NCBI RefSeq assembly: GCF_003952265.1
Contig: NZ_CP034438.1
Location: forward strand, 1,674,001 to 1,738,000
Length of the DNA: 64,000 nt
Source of the DNA: Flaviflexus salsibiostraticola
GTDB lineage: Bacteria; Actinomycetota; Actinomycetes; Actinomycetales; Actinomycetaceae
Direction: 5' to 3'
The notes beneath the pieces are model-generated. The model was not told the DNA's origin and made no database searches. It worked only from the letters and a program-made list of their open reading frames with translations. Of this stretch, positions 1-9,523 are shown one piece after another. A program made the translations under genes and the position numbers. Position 1 is the stretch's first letter. Each line of letters opens with the position of its first letter.

Positions 1-2687
1 GGCATCGCCGCGCCGAGCTCGTAGCGGCCGCCCGCCAGGTACCTCATCGTCAGAGCGATCCCCGCAAGGAGGCCTCCCGCGAAGCCGCCGCCCGGCAGGT
101 TGTGGCCCGAGAAGAGGAGGAAGAGCGAGCCCATGAGCATCGTGTGGTAGATGAGCCGGGTGCCCACCTCGAAGATGACGGAGCGGCGGGGCGTGGCGAG
201 CGTGCTCGCCGCAGGGAGCCACCGGCGGTTCCGGCCGGGTACGCGGACCTGGCGCTCCTGCAGCTGAGCATCAAGCTGCTCCGCCGCGCGCCGGATCTGG
301 TCGTCCTCCTGCGGGCGCAGCCACACGCGGTACTTCGTGTCCGGCTTTGCGATGTTGCGGCGGGGGTCGATCCTGCCCTGACGGTCGCGGATGAAGAGGA
401 GCGAGGCCACGCCGATGGCGCACGCGGCGACAACAGAGATCTCCCCCATCGTGTCCCAGGCGCGCATATCGACGAGGGCCACGTTGACGATGTTCTTGCC
501 GTAGCCGAAGTCGTAGGCCTCACTCGGGAAGTACGACGAGACGGGCGGATGCTGGCGGGCATTGGCGGCGAAGAAGGCGAAGGCACCGACGCAGGCGCCG
601 ACGACAATGCCAAGGCCCGCCCGGAACCAGCGGGACGTCGCCATCGGCCTGTTCGAGAAGTAGGCGGGCAGGCGCCGCAGCACGAGGACGAATACGAAAA
701 GAGTGATCGTCTCGACGAGGACCTGGGTGAGGGCGAGGTCGGGTGCGCCGTGGAGCTCGTAGATGAGGGCGACGCTGTAGCCGGAGATGCTGAGCAGGAG
801 GACCGCCTTGAGGCGCCTCCTCGCCCGTGCCGCGAGGACGGCGGAGACGCAGGCGATGATGACGACCGGAACCTGGAAAGCCGTGTCATACCATCGGTAA
901 TCCAAGTCGACGGCGGTGTCCCCGAAGACGAGTGCGCCGGTGCCCGCGAGTGCCGCTGTCGCGAGGATGATCGACAGGTACATGGGCTGCGAGCCCGATT
1001 GGACGCGGGCCGTCACATCGCCCGCAAAGTGTTCGAGCCCGACGACGATCCGGCGATACGCGCCCTCGGCTGAGAATGGGACAGCGGCCCGGCGTTGGAC
1101 CTTCTCGAATGGCTTCCGCACGGCGAAGAGGATGATGCCGCCGACGATGATGCTTCCGGTCATGACAACCGCGAGGCCGAAGCCGGCCCAGAGAGTGAGG
1201 TGGCCGGACTCGCCCGGGTAGAGGTCCGCGTGCCCGATGAGGAGGGACTCCCACCAGCTCGGGAGGAGGCCGAGGATGAGAGAGGCGGCGGCGAGGATGA
1301 CCGGCGGAATGATGATGATGGCGGAGCGGTTCTTCAGCTCGGTCGGCTCCACACCGGGCTTGTCCCAGAAGCAGCCCCACCAGAACCTCAGTCCGTAGGC
1401 GAGGGTGAGGATCGAGCCGAGGACGATCGTCCAGGCGACGACGAGGTCGAGCGTTCCGCCGTAGGTCAAGGCGTGGAGGGCCGCCTCCTTGCCGACATAC
1501 CCGGCGAAGGGCGGGATTCCCGCCATCGAGAGGACCGCGAAACCAGCGGCGGCGGCGAGCAGGGGCCGGCGACGGCCGATGCCGCTGAGCTCCCGCAGGT
1601 CGCGGGTACCCGTCATCCAGTCGACGATGCCGACACTGAGGAAGAGCGCGGACTTGAAGAGCGCGTGGGCGGTGAGGACCGCGAGGCCGGCGAGCGCGAC
1701 CTCGGCCGTGCCGTAGCCGACGAGGACGAGCATGAAGCCGAGCTGGGAGACGGTGCCGTAGGCGAGGACGAGCTTCGTGTCGTTCTGGCGGAGCGCGCGG
1801 TACCCGCCGAGGAGCATCGTGAACAGACCCGCGGGGATGATGATCCACAGCCACACATCCATCTGCGCGAATCCCGGTGCGAGGCGGGCGACGAGGTAGA
1901 CACCGGCCTTGACCATCGCGGCGGCATGCAGGTACGCGGACGTCGGAGTCGGCGCCGCCATCGCCGCCGGCAGCCAGAAGTGGAAGGGGAAGATCGCGGA
2001 CTTCGACAGGGCGCCGAGCAGAAGGAGGACGACGGCGGTCGTCACGTAGCCGGTGCCGACACCGGCCGGGGCGCCGTCGAGGAGGGTTCCGGCAGAGGCG
2101 GCGCTGACTAGATCGGTGAAGGAATAAGAGCCGCTGGGCAGCTCGCCGAGGAGGATGATCCCGCCGAGCATGGCGAGCCCGCCCGCGGTCGTGACGATGA
2201 TCGCCTCCATCGCCGCCCGGCGCGATGCGCGGCGGTCGCGGTAGTGCCCGATGAGGAGGAAGGAGAAGACCGTCGTCAGCTCCCACATGATGTACATGAT
2301 GAGCGTGTTGTCGGTCGTGACGAGGCCGAACATGGCGCCGGCGAAGGCGACGAAGAAGGCCGCGAATCGGCCGAGGCCGCTCGCTGTGCGTGAGAAGTAG
2401 CGGGCGGAATAGATGAGGACGAGCGCACCGATACCGGTGACGAGGAGCGACATGACCCACGAGAGGGTGTCGAGCCGGAAGTCTCCGGCGAGCCCGAGTT
2501 CGGGCACCCATGTGAGGGTCTGTTGCGGATAGCTGCCCTCGAGCACCGCCGGACCCTGGGCGACCGTCCACACGAATCCAGCGAGGGGGACGAGCGCCGC
2601 GACGAAGAAGCCTTCTCGGCCGAGCCACTTCATCACTGCCGGCATTGCGAGTGCAACTACCCCGAAAGCAATGAGCAGCTCGATCAT
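1..2687 (-). CDS. mrpA: Na+/H+ antiporter subunit A, Mrp complex (3' end beyond window)
   Basis: Large subunit of the Mrp/Mnh multi-subunit cation/proton antiporter in the inner membrane, related to complex I subunit NuoL. The reverse strand stays open from the ATG at 2687 to the left edge (about 895 codons). It encodes many membrane helices, with the antiporter signature LFKSALF in the middle. The C-terminal part, encoded below about position 300, resembles the MnhB domain (GHNLPGGGFAGGL), so this is the A-B fused form usual in actinobacteria. ATG 2687 is chosen over the in-frame GTG at 2693 because AGGGGAG lies 6 nt upstream of it. The other mrp subunits (C-G) should follow to the left of the window. 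Family assignment is confident; the end is not seen. Confidence 0.93.
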   Translation of the reverse strand, partial: MIELLIAFGVVALAMPAVMKWLGREGFFVAALVPLAGFVWTVAQGPAVLEGSYPQQTLTWVPELGLAGDFRLDTLSWVMSLLVTGIGALVLIYSARYFSRTASGLGRFAAFFVAFAGAMFGLVTTDNTLIMYIMWELTTVFSFLLIGHYRDRRASRRAAMEAIIVTTAGGLAMLGGIILLGELPSGSYSFTDLVSAASAGTLLDGAPAGVGTGYVTTAVVLLLLGALSKSAIFPFHFWLPAAMAAPTPTSAYLHAAAMVKAGVYLVARLAPGFAQMDVWLWIIIPAGLFTMLLGGYRALRQNDTKLVLAYGTVSQLGFMLVLVGYGTAEVALAGLAVLTAHALFKSALFLSVGIVDWMTGTRDLRELSGIGRRRPLLAAAAGFAVLSMAGIPPFAGYVGKEAALHALTYGGTLDLVVAWTIVLGSILTLAYGLRFWWGCFWDKPGVEPTELKNRSAIIIIPPVILAAASLILGLLPSWWESLLIGHADLYPGESGHLTLWAGFGLAVVMTGSIIVGGIILFAVRKPFEKVQRRAAVPFSAEGAYRRIVVGLEHFAGDVTARVQSGSQPMYLSIILATAALAGTGALVFGDTAVDLDYRWYDTAFQVPVVIIACVSAVLAARARRRLKAVLLLSISGYSVALIYELHGAPDLALTQVLVETITLFVFVLVLRRLPAYFSNRPMATSRWFRAGLGIVVGACVGAFAFFAANARQHPPVSSYFPSEAYDFGYGKNIVNVALVDMRAWDTMGEISVVAACAIGVASLLFIRDRQGRIDPRRNIAKPDTKYRVWLRPQEDDQIRRAAEQLDAQLQERQVRVPGRNRRWLPAASTLATPRRSVIFEVGTRLIYHTMLMGSLFLLFSGHNLPGGGFAGGLLAGIALTMRYLAGGRYELGAAM

Positions 2688-2722
2688 CCACACTCCCCTG
2701 GTAGTCCTTTATTCACTTTAAC

Positions 2723-2735
2723 CGACACATTGTCG
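2723..2735. promoter_or_regulatory. 13-bp palindrome between divergent mrpA and Fe-S gene
   Basis: CGACA-CAT-TGTCG is a perfect 5-bp inverted repeat in the divergent intergenic region, about 36 bp upstream of the mrpA start. It could be an operator for mrpA. No regulator is adjacent, so this is only a candidate site. Confidence 0.25.
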
Positions 2736-2761
2736 CACTCCCTGTCAGACTTCTAACATCT

Positions 2762-2790
2762 TTAACAATTGCGCAGGGACAGGCTAATTT
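2762..2790 (+). promoter_or_regulatory. Probable sigma-70-type promoter of the Fe-S oxidoreductase gene
   Basis: TTAACA (2762-2767) and TAATTT (2785-2790) are separated by 17 bp in an unusually AT-rich stretch 30 bp upstream of the GTG start. This is a good match to a housekeeping promoter. Confidence 0.5.
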
Positions 2791-2820
2791 GAGACAAGGA
2801 CATCTCTCAGAAAGGCCACC

Positions 2821-4998
2821 GTGCTCCCTACCTGGTCTCTTGCCATCGTCGGTGCCATCGCTGCCATCTGCGTCGCGGTCTTCGTGCGCGGGCTTCTGCG
2901 GATCGTCGGAATGACCCGCATGGGCACCTCGGCGCCCGACCGCCTGACGCCGGTCGGCCCCCGCCTGTGGCGGGTCGTCAAGGAGACCCTCTCCCACGAG
3001 CAGTTCAAGCATCGGCCCTGGGTCCGCGCGGCCCACTGGGTGGTCATGCTGTCCTTCCCCATCCTTGCCTTCACCCTCATCACCGCCTTCTTCCAGCTCG
3101 CCGATCCGGGGTGGACGATGCCGGTGCTCGGCGACTTCGCCCCGTGGGGCTGGCTCGTCGAGGCCTTCGCGTGGGCCGGCCTCATCGGCGGCATCCACCT
3201 CACCCTCGTCCGCACCCGGACGGGCCGACGCGGCGAGCCCACGGACGTTCTCGAGACCGGCGACGGATTCCCGACGACATCCCGGTTCTTCGGCTCCGTC
3301 AACTGGCAGGCCCGCTACGTCGAGTTCACGATCGTCGGCGTCGTCGCCTGCGTCATCATCATCCGCGGAGCCGACTACGCCTACCTCGGCGGCGACGTCA
3401 TCGACTTCCCCCTGACGTTCTGGATCGGGTCGCTCATGGGCGGCCTCTCCCAGGCCGCGCTCGGCTGGATCATCACGATCGTCTCCGCCCTCAAGCTCGC
3501 CATGTCCCTCGCCTGGCTCGTCGTCATCGGCCTCGTCCCGTCGATGGGTGTCGCGTGGCACCGCTTCCTCGCGCTCGTCAACGTCTACGCGCAGACCAAT
3601 GCCGATGGCGGGCCGGCCCTCGGGCCGCTGCCCGATCTCTACGTCGACGGCACGCCGCTGCGGATGGACAGCGTCGAGGATCTCGATGAGGATGCGACAC
3701 TCGGCATCTCCACCGTCTCCGACATCTCGTGGAAGGGTCTCCTCGACACCGCGACGTGTACGGAATGCGGACGCTGCCAGGATCTGTGCCCCGCCTGGAA
3801 CTCGGCCAAGCCGCTCTCCCCCAAGCTTCTCGTCACGACGGTGCGCGACCATGCCTTCGCCTCGGCGCCGTTCGCGAAGGCCGCCGCCTCGCTCGAGGAT
3901 GTCCACAGTGGGGACCTGCTCGGCGCCCTCCTCGACGCCGATGCGATCGGCGAGCACATCGAGCGGACACCCGATGCCCCCCTCATGCCGAATGTCGTGA
4001 CCCCCGATGTGCTGTGGGGCTGCACGATGTGCGGCGCGTGCGTCGATCAGTGCCCCGTCGATATCGAGCATCTCGACCTCATCATCGGCCTGCGCCGCAA
4101 CCAGGTCCTCATGGAATCGGCCTTCCCCGCCGAGCTCGGCAAGATGTTCACCGGCATGGAGAACAAGGGCAACCCGTGGGGCCTCAATCCCCGCAAGAGG
4201 CTCGACTGGGCGAAGGGTCTTGACTTCGAGGTCCCGCAGGTCGGGGTCGACGTCGAGTCGGCGGCCGACGTCGACTACCTGTTCTGGGTCGGCTGCGCCG
4301 GCGCGTTCGACGATCGGGCGAAGAAGACCTCGGCCGCGGTCGCCGAACTCCTCCACACCGCGGGCGTGTCGTTCGCCGTCCTCGGGGACGGTGAGTCCTG
4401 CACGGGCGACCCTGCCCGGCGCGCCGGCAACGAGGTGCTCTTCCAGATGCTGGCCGAGCAGAACATTGAGACGCTCAACGAGGTCGGGGCGACGAAGATC
4501 GTCGTCTCCTGCGCCCACTGCTTCAACACGATCGCCAAGGAATACCCGCAGCTCGGCGGCCACTACACGGTTCTCCACCACACCCAGCTGCTCAACCGCC
4601 TCGTGCGCGATGGCAGGCTGACGCCGGTCCCACCCTCAGAGGAGGAGCGGAAGACCATCACCTATCACGACCCCTGCTTCCTCGGCCGCCACAACAACAT
4701 CTACAGTCCGCCCCGCGAGCTGCTCGGCGACGTCAGGGAAATGGAGCTGACGCGCGAGCGCGCCATGTGCTGCGGCGCGGGCGGCGCCCACGCCTTCTTC
4801 GAGGACAAGAATGGTGAGCCCATCTCGGCGATGAGGACGAGGCAGGCGATGGCAACCGGGGCCGAGGTCATCGCGACCGCCTGCCCCTTCTGCACCACGA
4901 TGCTGAACGATGGCGTCCGCGGCGAAGGGGCCGATATCGAGGTCAAGGACGTGTCGCTCCTCCTCCTCGAGGGCGTCCGGCGCGGTCAGGAGTCCTAG
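2821..4998 (+). CDS. Membrane-anchored (Fe-S)-binding oxidoreductase, HdrD/CCG-domain family
   Basis: A 725-residue protein starting at GTG, with AGAAAGG 5 nt upstream. The N-terminal ~250 residues hold about five membrane helices. Two ferredoxin-type 4Fe-4S motifs follow: CTECGRCQDLCP near residue 313 and CTMCGACVDQCP near 401. The C-terminal half has two cysteine-rich CCG-type modules (CAHCFNT; DPCFLGRHN with CCGAGGA near 650). This order matches actinobacterial homologues of the mycobacterial Rv0338c type and heterodisulfide-reductase subunit D. It probably passes electrons between a membrane carrier and a cytoplasmic partner, but the substrate is not known. It is a single-gene unit, divergent from mrpA and closed by the strong stem-loop at 5064-5095. 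Confidence 0.88.
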   Translation: MLPTWSLAIVGAIAAICVAVFVRGLLRIVGMTRMGTSAPDRLTPVGPRLWRVVKETLSHEQFKHRPWVRAAHWVVMLSFPILAFTLITAFFQLADPGWTMPVLGDFAPWGWLVEAFAWAGLIGGIHLTLVRTRTGRRGEPTDVLETGDGFPTTSRFFGSVNWQARYVEFTIVGVVACVIIIRGADYAYLGGDVIDFPLTFWIGSLMGGLSQAALGWIITIVSALKLAMSLAWLVVIGLVPSMGVAWHRFLALVNVYAQTNADGGPALGPLPDLYVDGTPLRMDSVEDLDEDATLGISTVSDISWKGLLDTATCTECGRCQDLCPAWNSAKPLSPKLLVTTVRDHAFASAPFAKAAASLEDVHSGDLLGALLDADAIGEHIERTPDAPLMPNVVTPDVLWGCTMCGACVDQCPVDIEHLDLIIGLRRNQVLMESAFPAELGKMFTGMENKGNPWGLNPRKRLDWAKGLDFEVPQVGVDVESAADVDYLFWVGCAGAFDDRAKKTSAAVAELLHTAGVSFAVLGDGESCTGDPARRAGNEVLFQMLAEQNIETLNEVGATKIVVSCAHCFNTIAKEYPQLGGHYTVLHHTQLLNRLVRDGRLTPVPPSEEERKTITYHDPCFLGRHNNIYSPPRELLGDVREMELTRERAMCCGAGGAHAFFEDKNGEPISAMRTRQAMATGAEVIATACPFCTTMLNDGVRGEGADIEVKDVSLLLLEGVRRGQES

Positions 4999-5063
4999 GC
5001 CTCTCAGGGCTCTGGATACCCGAACACGCTCCGGCAACCCACCACGCAACGACCCTTCGACAT

Positions 5064-5095
5064 GAGTCAGCCGCGCCCGAAGGCGCGGCTGACTC
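5064..5095. terminator. Bidirectional terminator hairpin
   Basis: A perfect 14-bp stem (5064-5077 with 5082-5095) closes a CGAA tetraloop and is followed by TTTC. It lies between two convergent genes and can serve both strands. Confidence 0.85.
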
Positions 5096-5113
5096 TTTCA
5101 GTTCGTCGTGTGG

Positions 5114-6244
5114 CTACGGCTGGATCTCGCCCGACTCGTAGCGGGTCACGCAGTCCGCGAGCGAACCCTCTGTACGTCCGCCGCAGGTCTCGGCGAACGC
5201 CTCGTAATCGCTGTCGATCGCGCTGTTCCACCACAGCTCATCGCACGCCTCGAAGTCGCCGGCCTCGCACGCATCCCACATCTCATCGAGCATGGGATCA
5301 TCGCCGTACGTCGTGACGGGTGTACCCGTCTCGACGTCGGTGGCGCACAGCGCAGTCGCGTCGTCTTGGGTGCGGCCGCACGTGCTGCCGAACTCCTCGT
5401 ACTCCGTGTCGAAGCCCGAGGAGAAGTACAGCTCATCGCACGCCACCATGTCGCCCTCGGCGCAGGCATCCCACAGCGAATCGAGCTCAGCATCGTCACC
5501 GTAGGTGAACGGCGTGTCTGAGGTCGGCTCGGTCGTCCGCGGCGCGTCCGTCGTCGGAGTGTCCGTCGTCGGGTCGAGGATGAGAGTCTCTTCCGCCGCG
5601 GGGTTGGGATCGTCCCCACCGAGGACCCCCGTGCCGAAGAGGATGCCGACGACGATCGCGATGAAGAGCAGGACCGCGAGGACGATCCAGGCGACGAGAG
5701 GTCCGCGGCTCTTCTGCGGCTGGCCGTAACCGCCGTACGGCGGATATCCGCCGTTATACCCGGCTGGGTAGGCGCCCGGCTGGCCGGGATGTCCCTCGTG
5801 GCCGTACCCCTGCTGGCCGTACTGGGGTGCCCCGTGGCCGGGCTGGCCATAGGGCTGTCCATAGCCGGGCTGTCCGTAATCCTGCTGACCCTGCGGGCCA
5901 TCCTGTGCCGGCTGGCCGTAATGCGGGGATCCGTAGGGATACGCCTGAGTCGGCTGGCTCGGCGGGTACTGCTGACCCTCGGGCGGGAAGGACTGCGCCC
6001 CGTAGGACTGGTAGGGATCCTGCGTTTGGCCGTAGCCCTGCGGGTAGGCCTGCGTGCTGTCGCCATAGCCGGGCTGGAACTGGGTATCGTCGCGGCCCGC
6101 GTCCGGCTGGAAAGCCTCGGTGTCGTCGCGCTGGCCCCAGCGGGCCTCACCCGTGGATTCGGGAGCACTGTCGTACGCCTGCTCCGGCGGGTCGGAATCG
6201 TGGCCTTCGTCGCCCGGTCGGCGACCCTCGGTATTGTCTGACAT
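5114..6244 (-). CDS. Single-pass membrane protein with QPGY-rich N-terminus and duplicated Cys-containing C-terminal module
   Basis: A 376-residue protein of unknown function. Residues 1-180 are low-complexity Gly/Pro/Gln/Tyr repeats (YGQPGYGQP type) expected in the cytoplasm. One membrane helix lies at about 183-205. A Thr/Pro-rich linker follows, then two copies of a ~55-residue acidic module (about 246-300 and 311-365). Each copy contains YGDD, LW-DAC, GD, ACDEL, Y-F and TCG in the same order. The repeated cysteines suggest disulfides outside the membrane. Similar modules occur in actinobacterial surface or signalling proteins that lack a defined role. It is convergent with the Fe-S gene, and no operon partner is visible. 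Confidence 0.8.
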   Translation of the reverse strand: MSDNTEGRRPGDEGHDSDPPEQAYDSAPESTGEARWGQRDDTEAFQPDAGRDDTQFQPGYGDSTQAYPQGYGQTQDPYQSYGAQSFPPEGQQYPPSQPTQAYPYGSPHYGQPAQDGPQGQQDYGQPGYGQPYGQPGHGAPQYGQQGYGHEGHPGQPGAYPAGYNGGYPPYGGYGQPQKSRGPLVAWIVLAVLLFIAIVVGILFGTGVLGGDDPNPAAEETLILDPTTDTPTTDAPRTTEPTSDTPFTYGDDAELDSLWDACAEGDMVACDELYFSSGFDTEYEEFGSTCGRTQDDATALCATDVETGTPVTTYGDDPMLDEMWDACEAGDFEACDELWWNSAIDSDYEAFAETCGGRTEGSLADCVTRYESGEIQP

Positions 6245-6451
6245 GTCTACACTTCCATCGTGCTGGCATAGCCTCGGTCGGTAAAGGCCAGGCTACTCCC
6301 AAACAGGATCGGCGGCGATGACAGGCACGGAACTCCGCCATGTGAACACGAGCCGACCCACGCGGGCCATCCCACCCGCTGGTTCCTTCGCCCTCGCTCT
6401 GACAGGTTGACCGCATTTCGGCATACTGGTGCGGGGAGAAGGCGGTGCACA

Positions 6452-7405
6452 GTGGATGTCGTGGCAGTGAGTGCGCCGTTCTTCGCGCTCATCCTCCTCG
6501 GATATCTCGCCGCCCGGTTCGGGCTGCTGCCGATGGCGGCGCTGCCCGGCCTCAACACCTTCGTCCTCTATTTTGCGCTGACCGCGATGCTGTTCCGGCT
6601 CGGATCCCAGACCCCCACAGCCGACCTCCTCAACCCGTGGGTGATGGCGACCTGGCTCGGAGCCGCGCTCATCTGCCTCGCGCTCGCGATCGTGCCCGGG
6701 CTCAAAGCCGGGGTCAGCTGGCGCGACGCCTCCTTCGGCGGCCTGGCCACCGCCTCTCCGAACATGGGGTTCATGGGGATTCCCCTCCTCATCGCCCTCC
6801 TCGGAGCAGACGCCCTCGGGCCGCTCATGCCCGTCATGATCATCGACATCGTTGTCATCCAATCCCTCGTCATCGCCCTCGCACAGCGCGGCATTGGGGC
6901 GGGGACACCGCGATGGAGGAAGGCGGCGGGCACGGCCCGCCAGGTCCTTGCCAACCCCCTCGTCTGGGCGATCGTCGCCGGCGCGGCATGGGGCACCACC
7001 GGATGGTCGATGCCGGGTCCCATCGATCAGACCATCTCGCTCCTCGCCGATGCGGCGACCCCCACAGCCCTCTTCACGATCGGGGGCGTCCTCGCCCGAG
7101 AGCAGGCAACCGCCACGGGGATCACGAGCCGCGCGACGCAGGCGTACATCGGCTGGCTCACCGCGGTCAAGCTCCTGGCCCTGCCCGCCGCCGTCTGGCT
7201 CATCGGCCAGGCCGTCGGGCTCGCAGGGCCATTCGAGGAGCTCACCGCCCTCGTCCTCATCGCAGCCCTGCCCACCGCCGCGAACTCCTCGATCCTCGCC
7301 GAGCGCTTCGGCGCCGACAACGCCGTCGTCGCCTCGGTCATCCTCACCTCGACCGCCGCCGGCTTCATCACCTTCAACGCGATCGCCGCCCTCCTCGTGG
7401 CATAG
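6452..7405 (+). CDS. AEC-family (auxin efflux carrier-like) membrane transporter
   Basis: About 317 residues with ten hydrophobic segments in two halves, matching the AEC permeases that move small organic anions or similar solutes. Typical segments are the SPNMGFMGIPLL region after the third helix and the AALPTAANSSILAERFG region near the C-terminus. The reading frame is open from ATG 6407. I prefer GTG 6452 because GGAGAAGG lies 9 nt upstream and the extra 15 residues look unlike family N-termini. The substrate cannot be told. The GNAT gene starts 10 bp after its stop. Confidence 0.85.
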   Translation: MDVVAVSAPFFALILLGYLAARFGLLPMAALPGLNTFVLYFALTAMLFRLGSQTPTADLLNPWVMATWLGAALICLALAIVPGLKAGVSWRDASFGGLATASPNMGFMGIPLLIALLGADALGPLMPVMIIDIVVIQSLVIALAQRGIGAGTPRWRKAAGTARQVLANPLVWAIVAGAAWGTTGWSMPGPIDQTISLLADAATPTALFTIGGVLAREQATATGITSRATQAYIGWLTAVKLLALPAAVWLIGQAVGLAGPFEELTALVLIAALPTAANSSILAERFGADNAVVASVILTSTAAGFITFNAIAALLVA

Positions 7406-7415
7406 CCTGACTCTC

Positions 7416-7922
7416 ATGGACTGGCGCAGCAGGGATCTTGGCATGGGTGATGCGGACGGTGTCCTCGAGGCCTTCCGATCGAGCGATGACATGGACCGCC
7501 AGGGCCACGTCGTGTCGATGGAGACGGCCCAGCTCTACGTCGGCCGACTCCTGGGCGAGGGCTTCCGCACCCGCGTCGCCGCCGACCGTGACACCGACCG
7601 GGTCCTTGCCCTCGCCGGCGCCCAACTCGACCGCGCCAATGCGAGCGCCTGGATCTTCTACTGGGCACATGCCCGCGCCCGGGGCGCGGGCATCACCTCC
7701 CAGCTCGTGCGGGACTTCTGCAACGATCTCCTGCAGGACGACCTCCATCGCCTCGAGCTCGGCTTTCGGGTCGATAACCCCGCCTCCGCACGAGTTGCCG
7801 AGCGTGCCGGCTTCGTCATCGAGGGCCGCGAGCGCGAGAAGTTCCTCGTCGAGGGCGAGCGGATCGATGTCATCACCTGCGGGCGTCTGGCCACCGATCC
7901 GTGGCCGGGGACCGGCCTCTGA
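7416..7922 (+). CDS. GNAT-family N-acetyltransferase
   Basis: 168 residues. The C-terminal half has the RimJ/RimL-like GNAT pattern: ARGAGITSQLVRDF (acetyl-CoA loop), then LELGFRVDNPASARVAERAGF and EGREREKF. These point to acetylation of a small molecule or a protein N-terminus. The longer frame starting far upstream is ruled out because it overlaps the AEC gene entirely. The ATG at 7416 has no Shine-Dalgarno sequence but has TAGCCT 7 nt upstream, a leaderless arrangement seen repeatedly in this window. That -10 box overlaps the AEC stop codon. Confidence 0.85.
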   Translation: MDWRSRDLGMGDADGVLEAFRSSDDMDRQGHVVSMETAQLYVGRLLGEGFRTRVAADRDTDRVLALAGAQLDRANASAWIFYWAHARARGAGITSQLVRDFCNDLLQDDLHRLELGFRVDNPASARVAERAGFVIEGREREKFLVEGERIDVITCGRLATDPWPGTGL

Positions 7923-8061
7923 CTCTCTCCCGCCAGGCGGTTCAACCGGGCCACGACACAGCCGACCCGGGGCGCCGTGACGCATTCGGGCCACCGCATG
8001 ACAAAGCGGGGTTTTCGACGTCAAACTGTGCTTCACGCGGCGACATGTTCTCATTTCCTCT

Positions 8062-8120
8062 TTGAATCACAGTCATAAGGGTTTAACCTGGCCGTGTCAG
8101 GGTGTGGACGATCTCACACC
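8062..8120 (+). promoter_or_regulatory. Promoter and palindromic operator candidate of the sugar ABC operon
   Basis: TTGAAT (8062-8067) and TAACCT (8084-8089) are spaced by 16 bp. Immediately downstream, 8101-8120 is an imperfect 20-bp palindrome, GGTGTG-N8-CACACC, positioned to block transcription. This layout would suit a LacI- or ROK-type sugar repressor, but none is encoded nearby. Confidence 0.5.
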
Positions 8121-8140
8121 ATTTCCTTTTGGGAGGTACC

Positions 8141-9514
8141 ATGCGACGACGCATGAAAGCAGCAGCCGCCCTCGTGTCAGCATCCATGCTCCTCGCCGCC
8201 TGCGGCGGGGATGCGGAGGATACGGAGACCCGAGGGACCGATTCCGAGACCACAGCCGAGGACACGGAGGGCACCGACGATGGTGACTCGACCGGGGAGG
8301 CCAGCGGAGACTACCCAGATCTGTCGGGGCAGACGCTCGATGTCGCATCCGACTGGTCCGGCGCCGAGCAGGAGAACTTCGAAGAGGTTCTCGCCTTCTT
8401 CGAGCAGGAGACCGGGGCGACAGTGACCTACCAGTCGCTCGGCAACAACGTCTCGACCGCGCTCGGCACGCAGATCGAGGGTGGCGGCGCCCCAGATATC
8501 GCGCTCGTGCCCCAGCCCGGCCTGGTCGACCAGCTTGTCGAATCGGGCGACATCGTCCCTCTCACGGATGACGTCGTCTCGACGGTTGAGGAGAACTACG
8601 CGGACACGTGGAAGGATCTGTCGACCTACGACGATGAGCTCTACGGCGTCTGGTTCAAGGCGGCCAACAAGTCGACGGTCTGGTACAACGTCGGGGTCTA
8701 TGAAGATGCCGGTGCCGAGATCCCCGAGACGTGGGAAGACTTCACGAGTGCTCTTCAGGTCGTCTCCGATTCGGGCGTTCCCGGGCTCGCGGTCGGCGCC
8801 GATGTCGGCTGGCCGCTGACAGACTGGTTCGAGAACGTCTACCTGCGCACGGCAGGCCCGGAGATGTACGACCAGCTGGCGGCGCACGAGATCCCGTGGA
8901 CCGATGACTCCGTCATCGAGGCCCTCGAGGTCCTCGGCGGACTGTGGGGCGATGACACGCTCCTCCTGTCGGGCGGCGCCCAGCGCTCCTTCCCCGACTC
9001 GGTCACCGCGGTGTTCTCTGACCCGCCGCAGGCCGGCACGGTCTATGAGGGCGACTTCGTCGCCGGCAACATCGCCGAACAGACGGACTCGGTCGTCGGC
9101 GAGGATGCCAACTTCTACCCGTTCCCGTCGATCAACGACTCCCCCGACGCCGTCATGGGCGCCGGCAACGTCGCGATCGCCTTCAACGACGACGAGGGCA
9201 CGATGGCGCTCATGTCCTACCTGGCCTCGCCCGATGCGGCGAACATCTGGATCGAGCTCGGCGGCTTCACCTCGCCGAACCAGAACGCCGACATGGACCT
9301 GTACCCGGACGATGTCTCTCTTGCCATCGCCGAACAGCTGACCTCCGCCGAGGTCTTCCGGTTCGACCTCTCCGACCTCACCCCGTCCGCCTTTGGCGGC
9401 ACCGAGGGCGAGGGCATGTGGCAGCTGCTCATCGAGTTCTACCAGAACCCGGATGACATCGAGGGCACCGCACAGGCCCTCGAGGACGCGGCCGTCTCCG
9501 CCTACGGCGGCTGA
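8141..9514 (+). CDS. Carbohydrate ABC transporter substrate-binding lipoprotein
   Basis: 457 residues with a lipoprotein signal peptide (MRRRMKA...MLLAACGG), so lipidated at Cys and anchored outside the membrane. The body matches the family-1 solute-binding fold of the alpha-glucoside type (AglE-like), for example LDVASDWSGAEQENFEEVL near the mature start. ATG 8141 has GGGAGG 5 nt upstream; an in-frame ATG at 8102 would precede the signal peptide and is rejected. It is the first gene of a binding protein-permease-permease operon. The sugar is probably an alpha-glucoside such as maltose, trehalose or sucrose, inferred from permease relatedness only. Confidence 0.88.
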   Translation: MRRRMKAAAALVSASMLLAACGGDAEDTETRGTDSETTAEDTEGTDDGDSTGEASGDYPDLSGQTLDVASDWSGAEQENFEEVLAFFEQETGATVTYQSLGNNVSTALGTQIEGGGAPDIALVPQPGLVDQLVESGDIVPLTDDVVSTVEENYADTWKDLSTYDDELYGVWFKAANKSTVWYNVGVYEDAGAEIPETWEDFTSALQVVSDSGVPGLAVGADVGWPLTDWFENVYLRTAGPEMYDQLAAHEIPWTDDSVIEALEVLGGLWGDDTLLLSGGAQRSFPDSVTAVFSDPPQAGTVYEGDFVAGNIAEQTDSVVGEDANFYPFPSINDSPDAVMGAGNVAIAFNDDEGTMALMSYLASPDAANIWIELGGFTSPNQNADMDLYPDDVSLAIAEQLTSAEVFRFDLSDLTPSAFGGTEGEGMWQLLIEFYQNPDDIEGTAQALEDAAVSAYGG

Positions 9515-9523
9515 TTTCGAACA

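Noticed and set aside
886..2691. 601-residue minus-strand open frame
   Set aside because: It is out of frame with MrpA; the true mrpA frame is open through the left edge and encodes recognisable antiporter helices.
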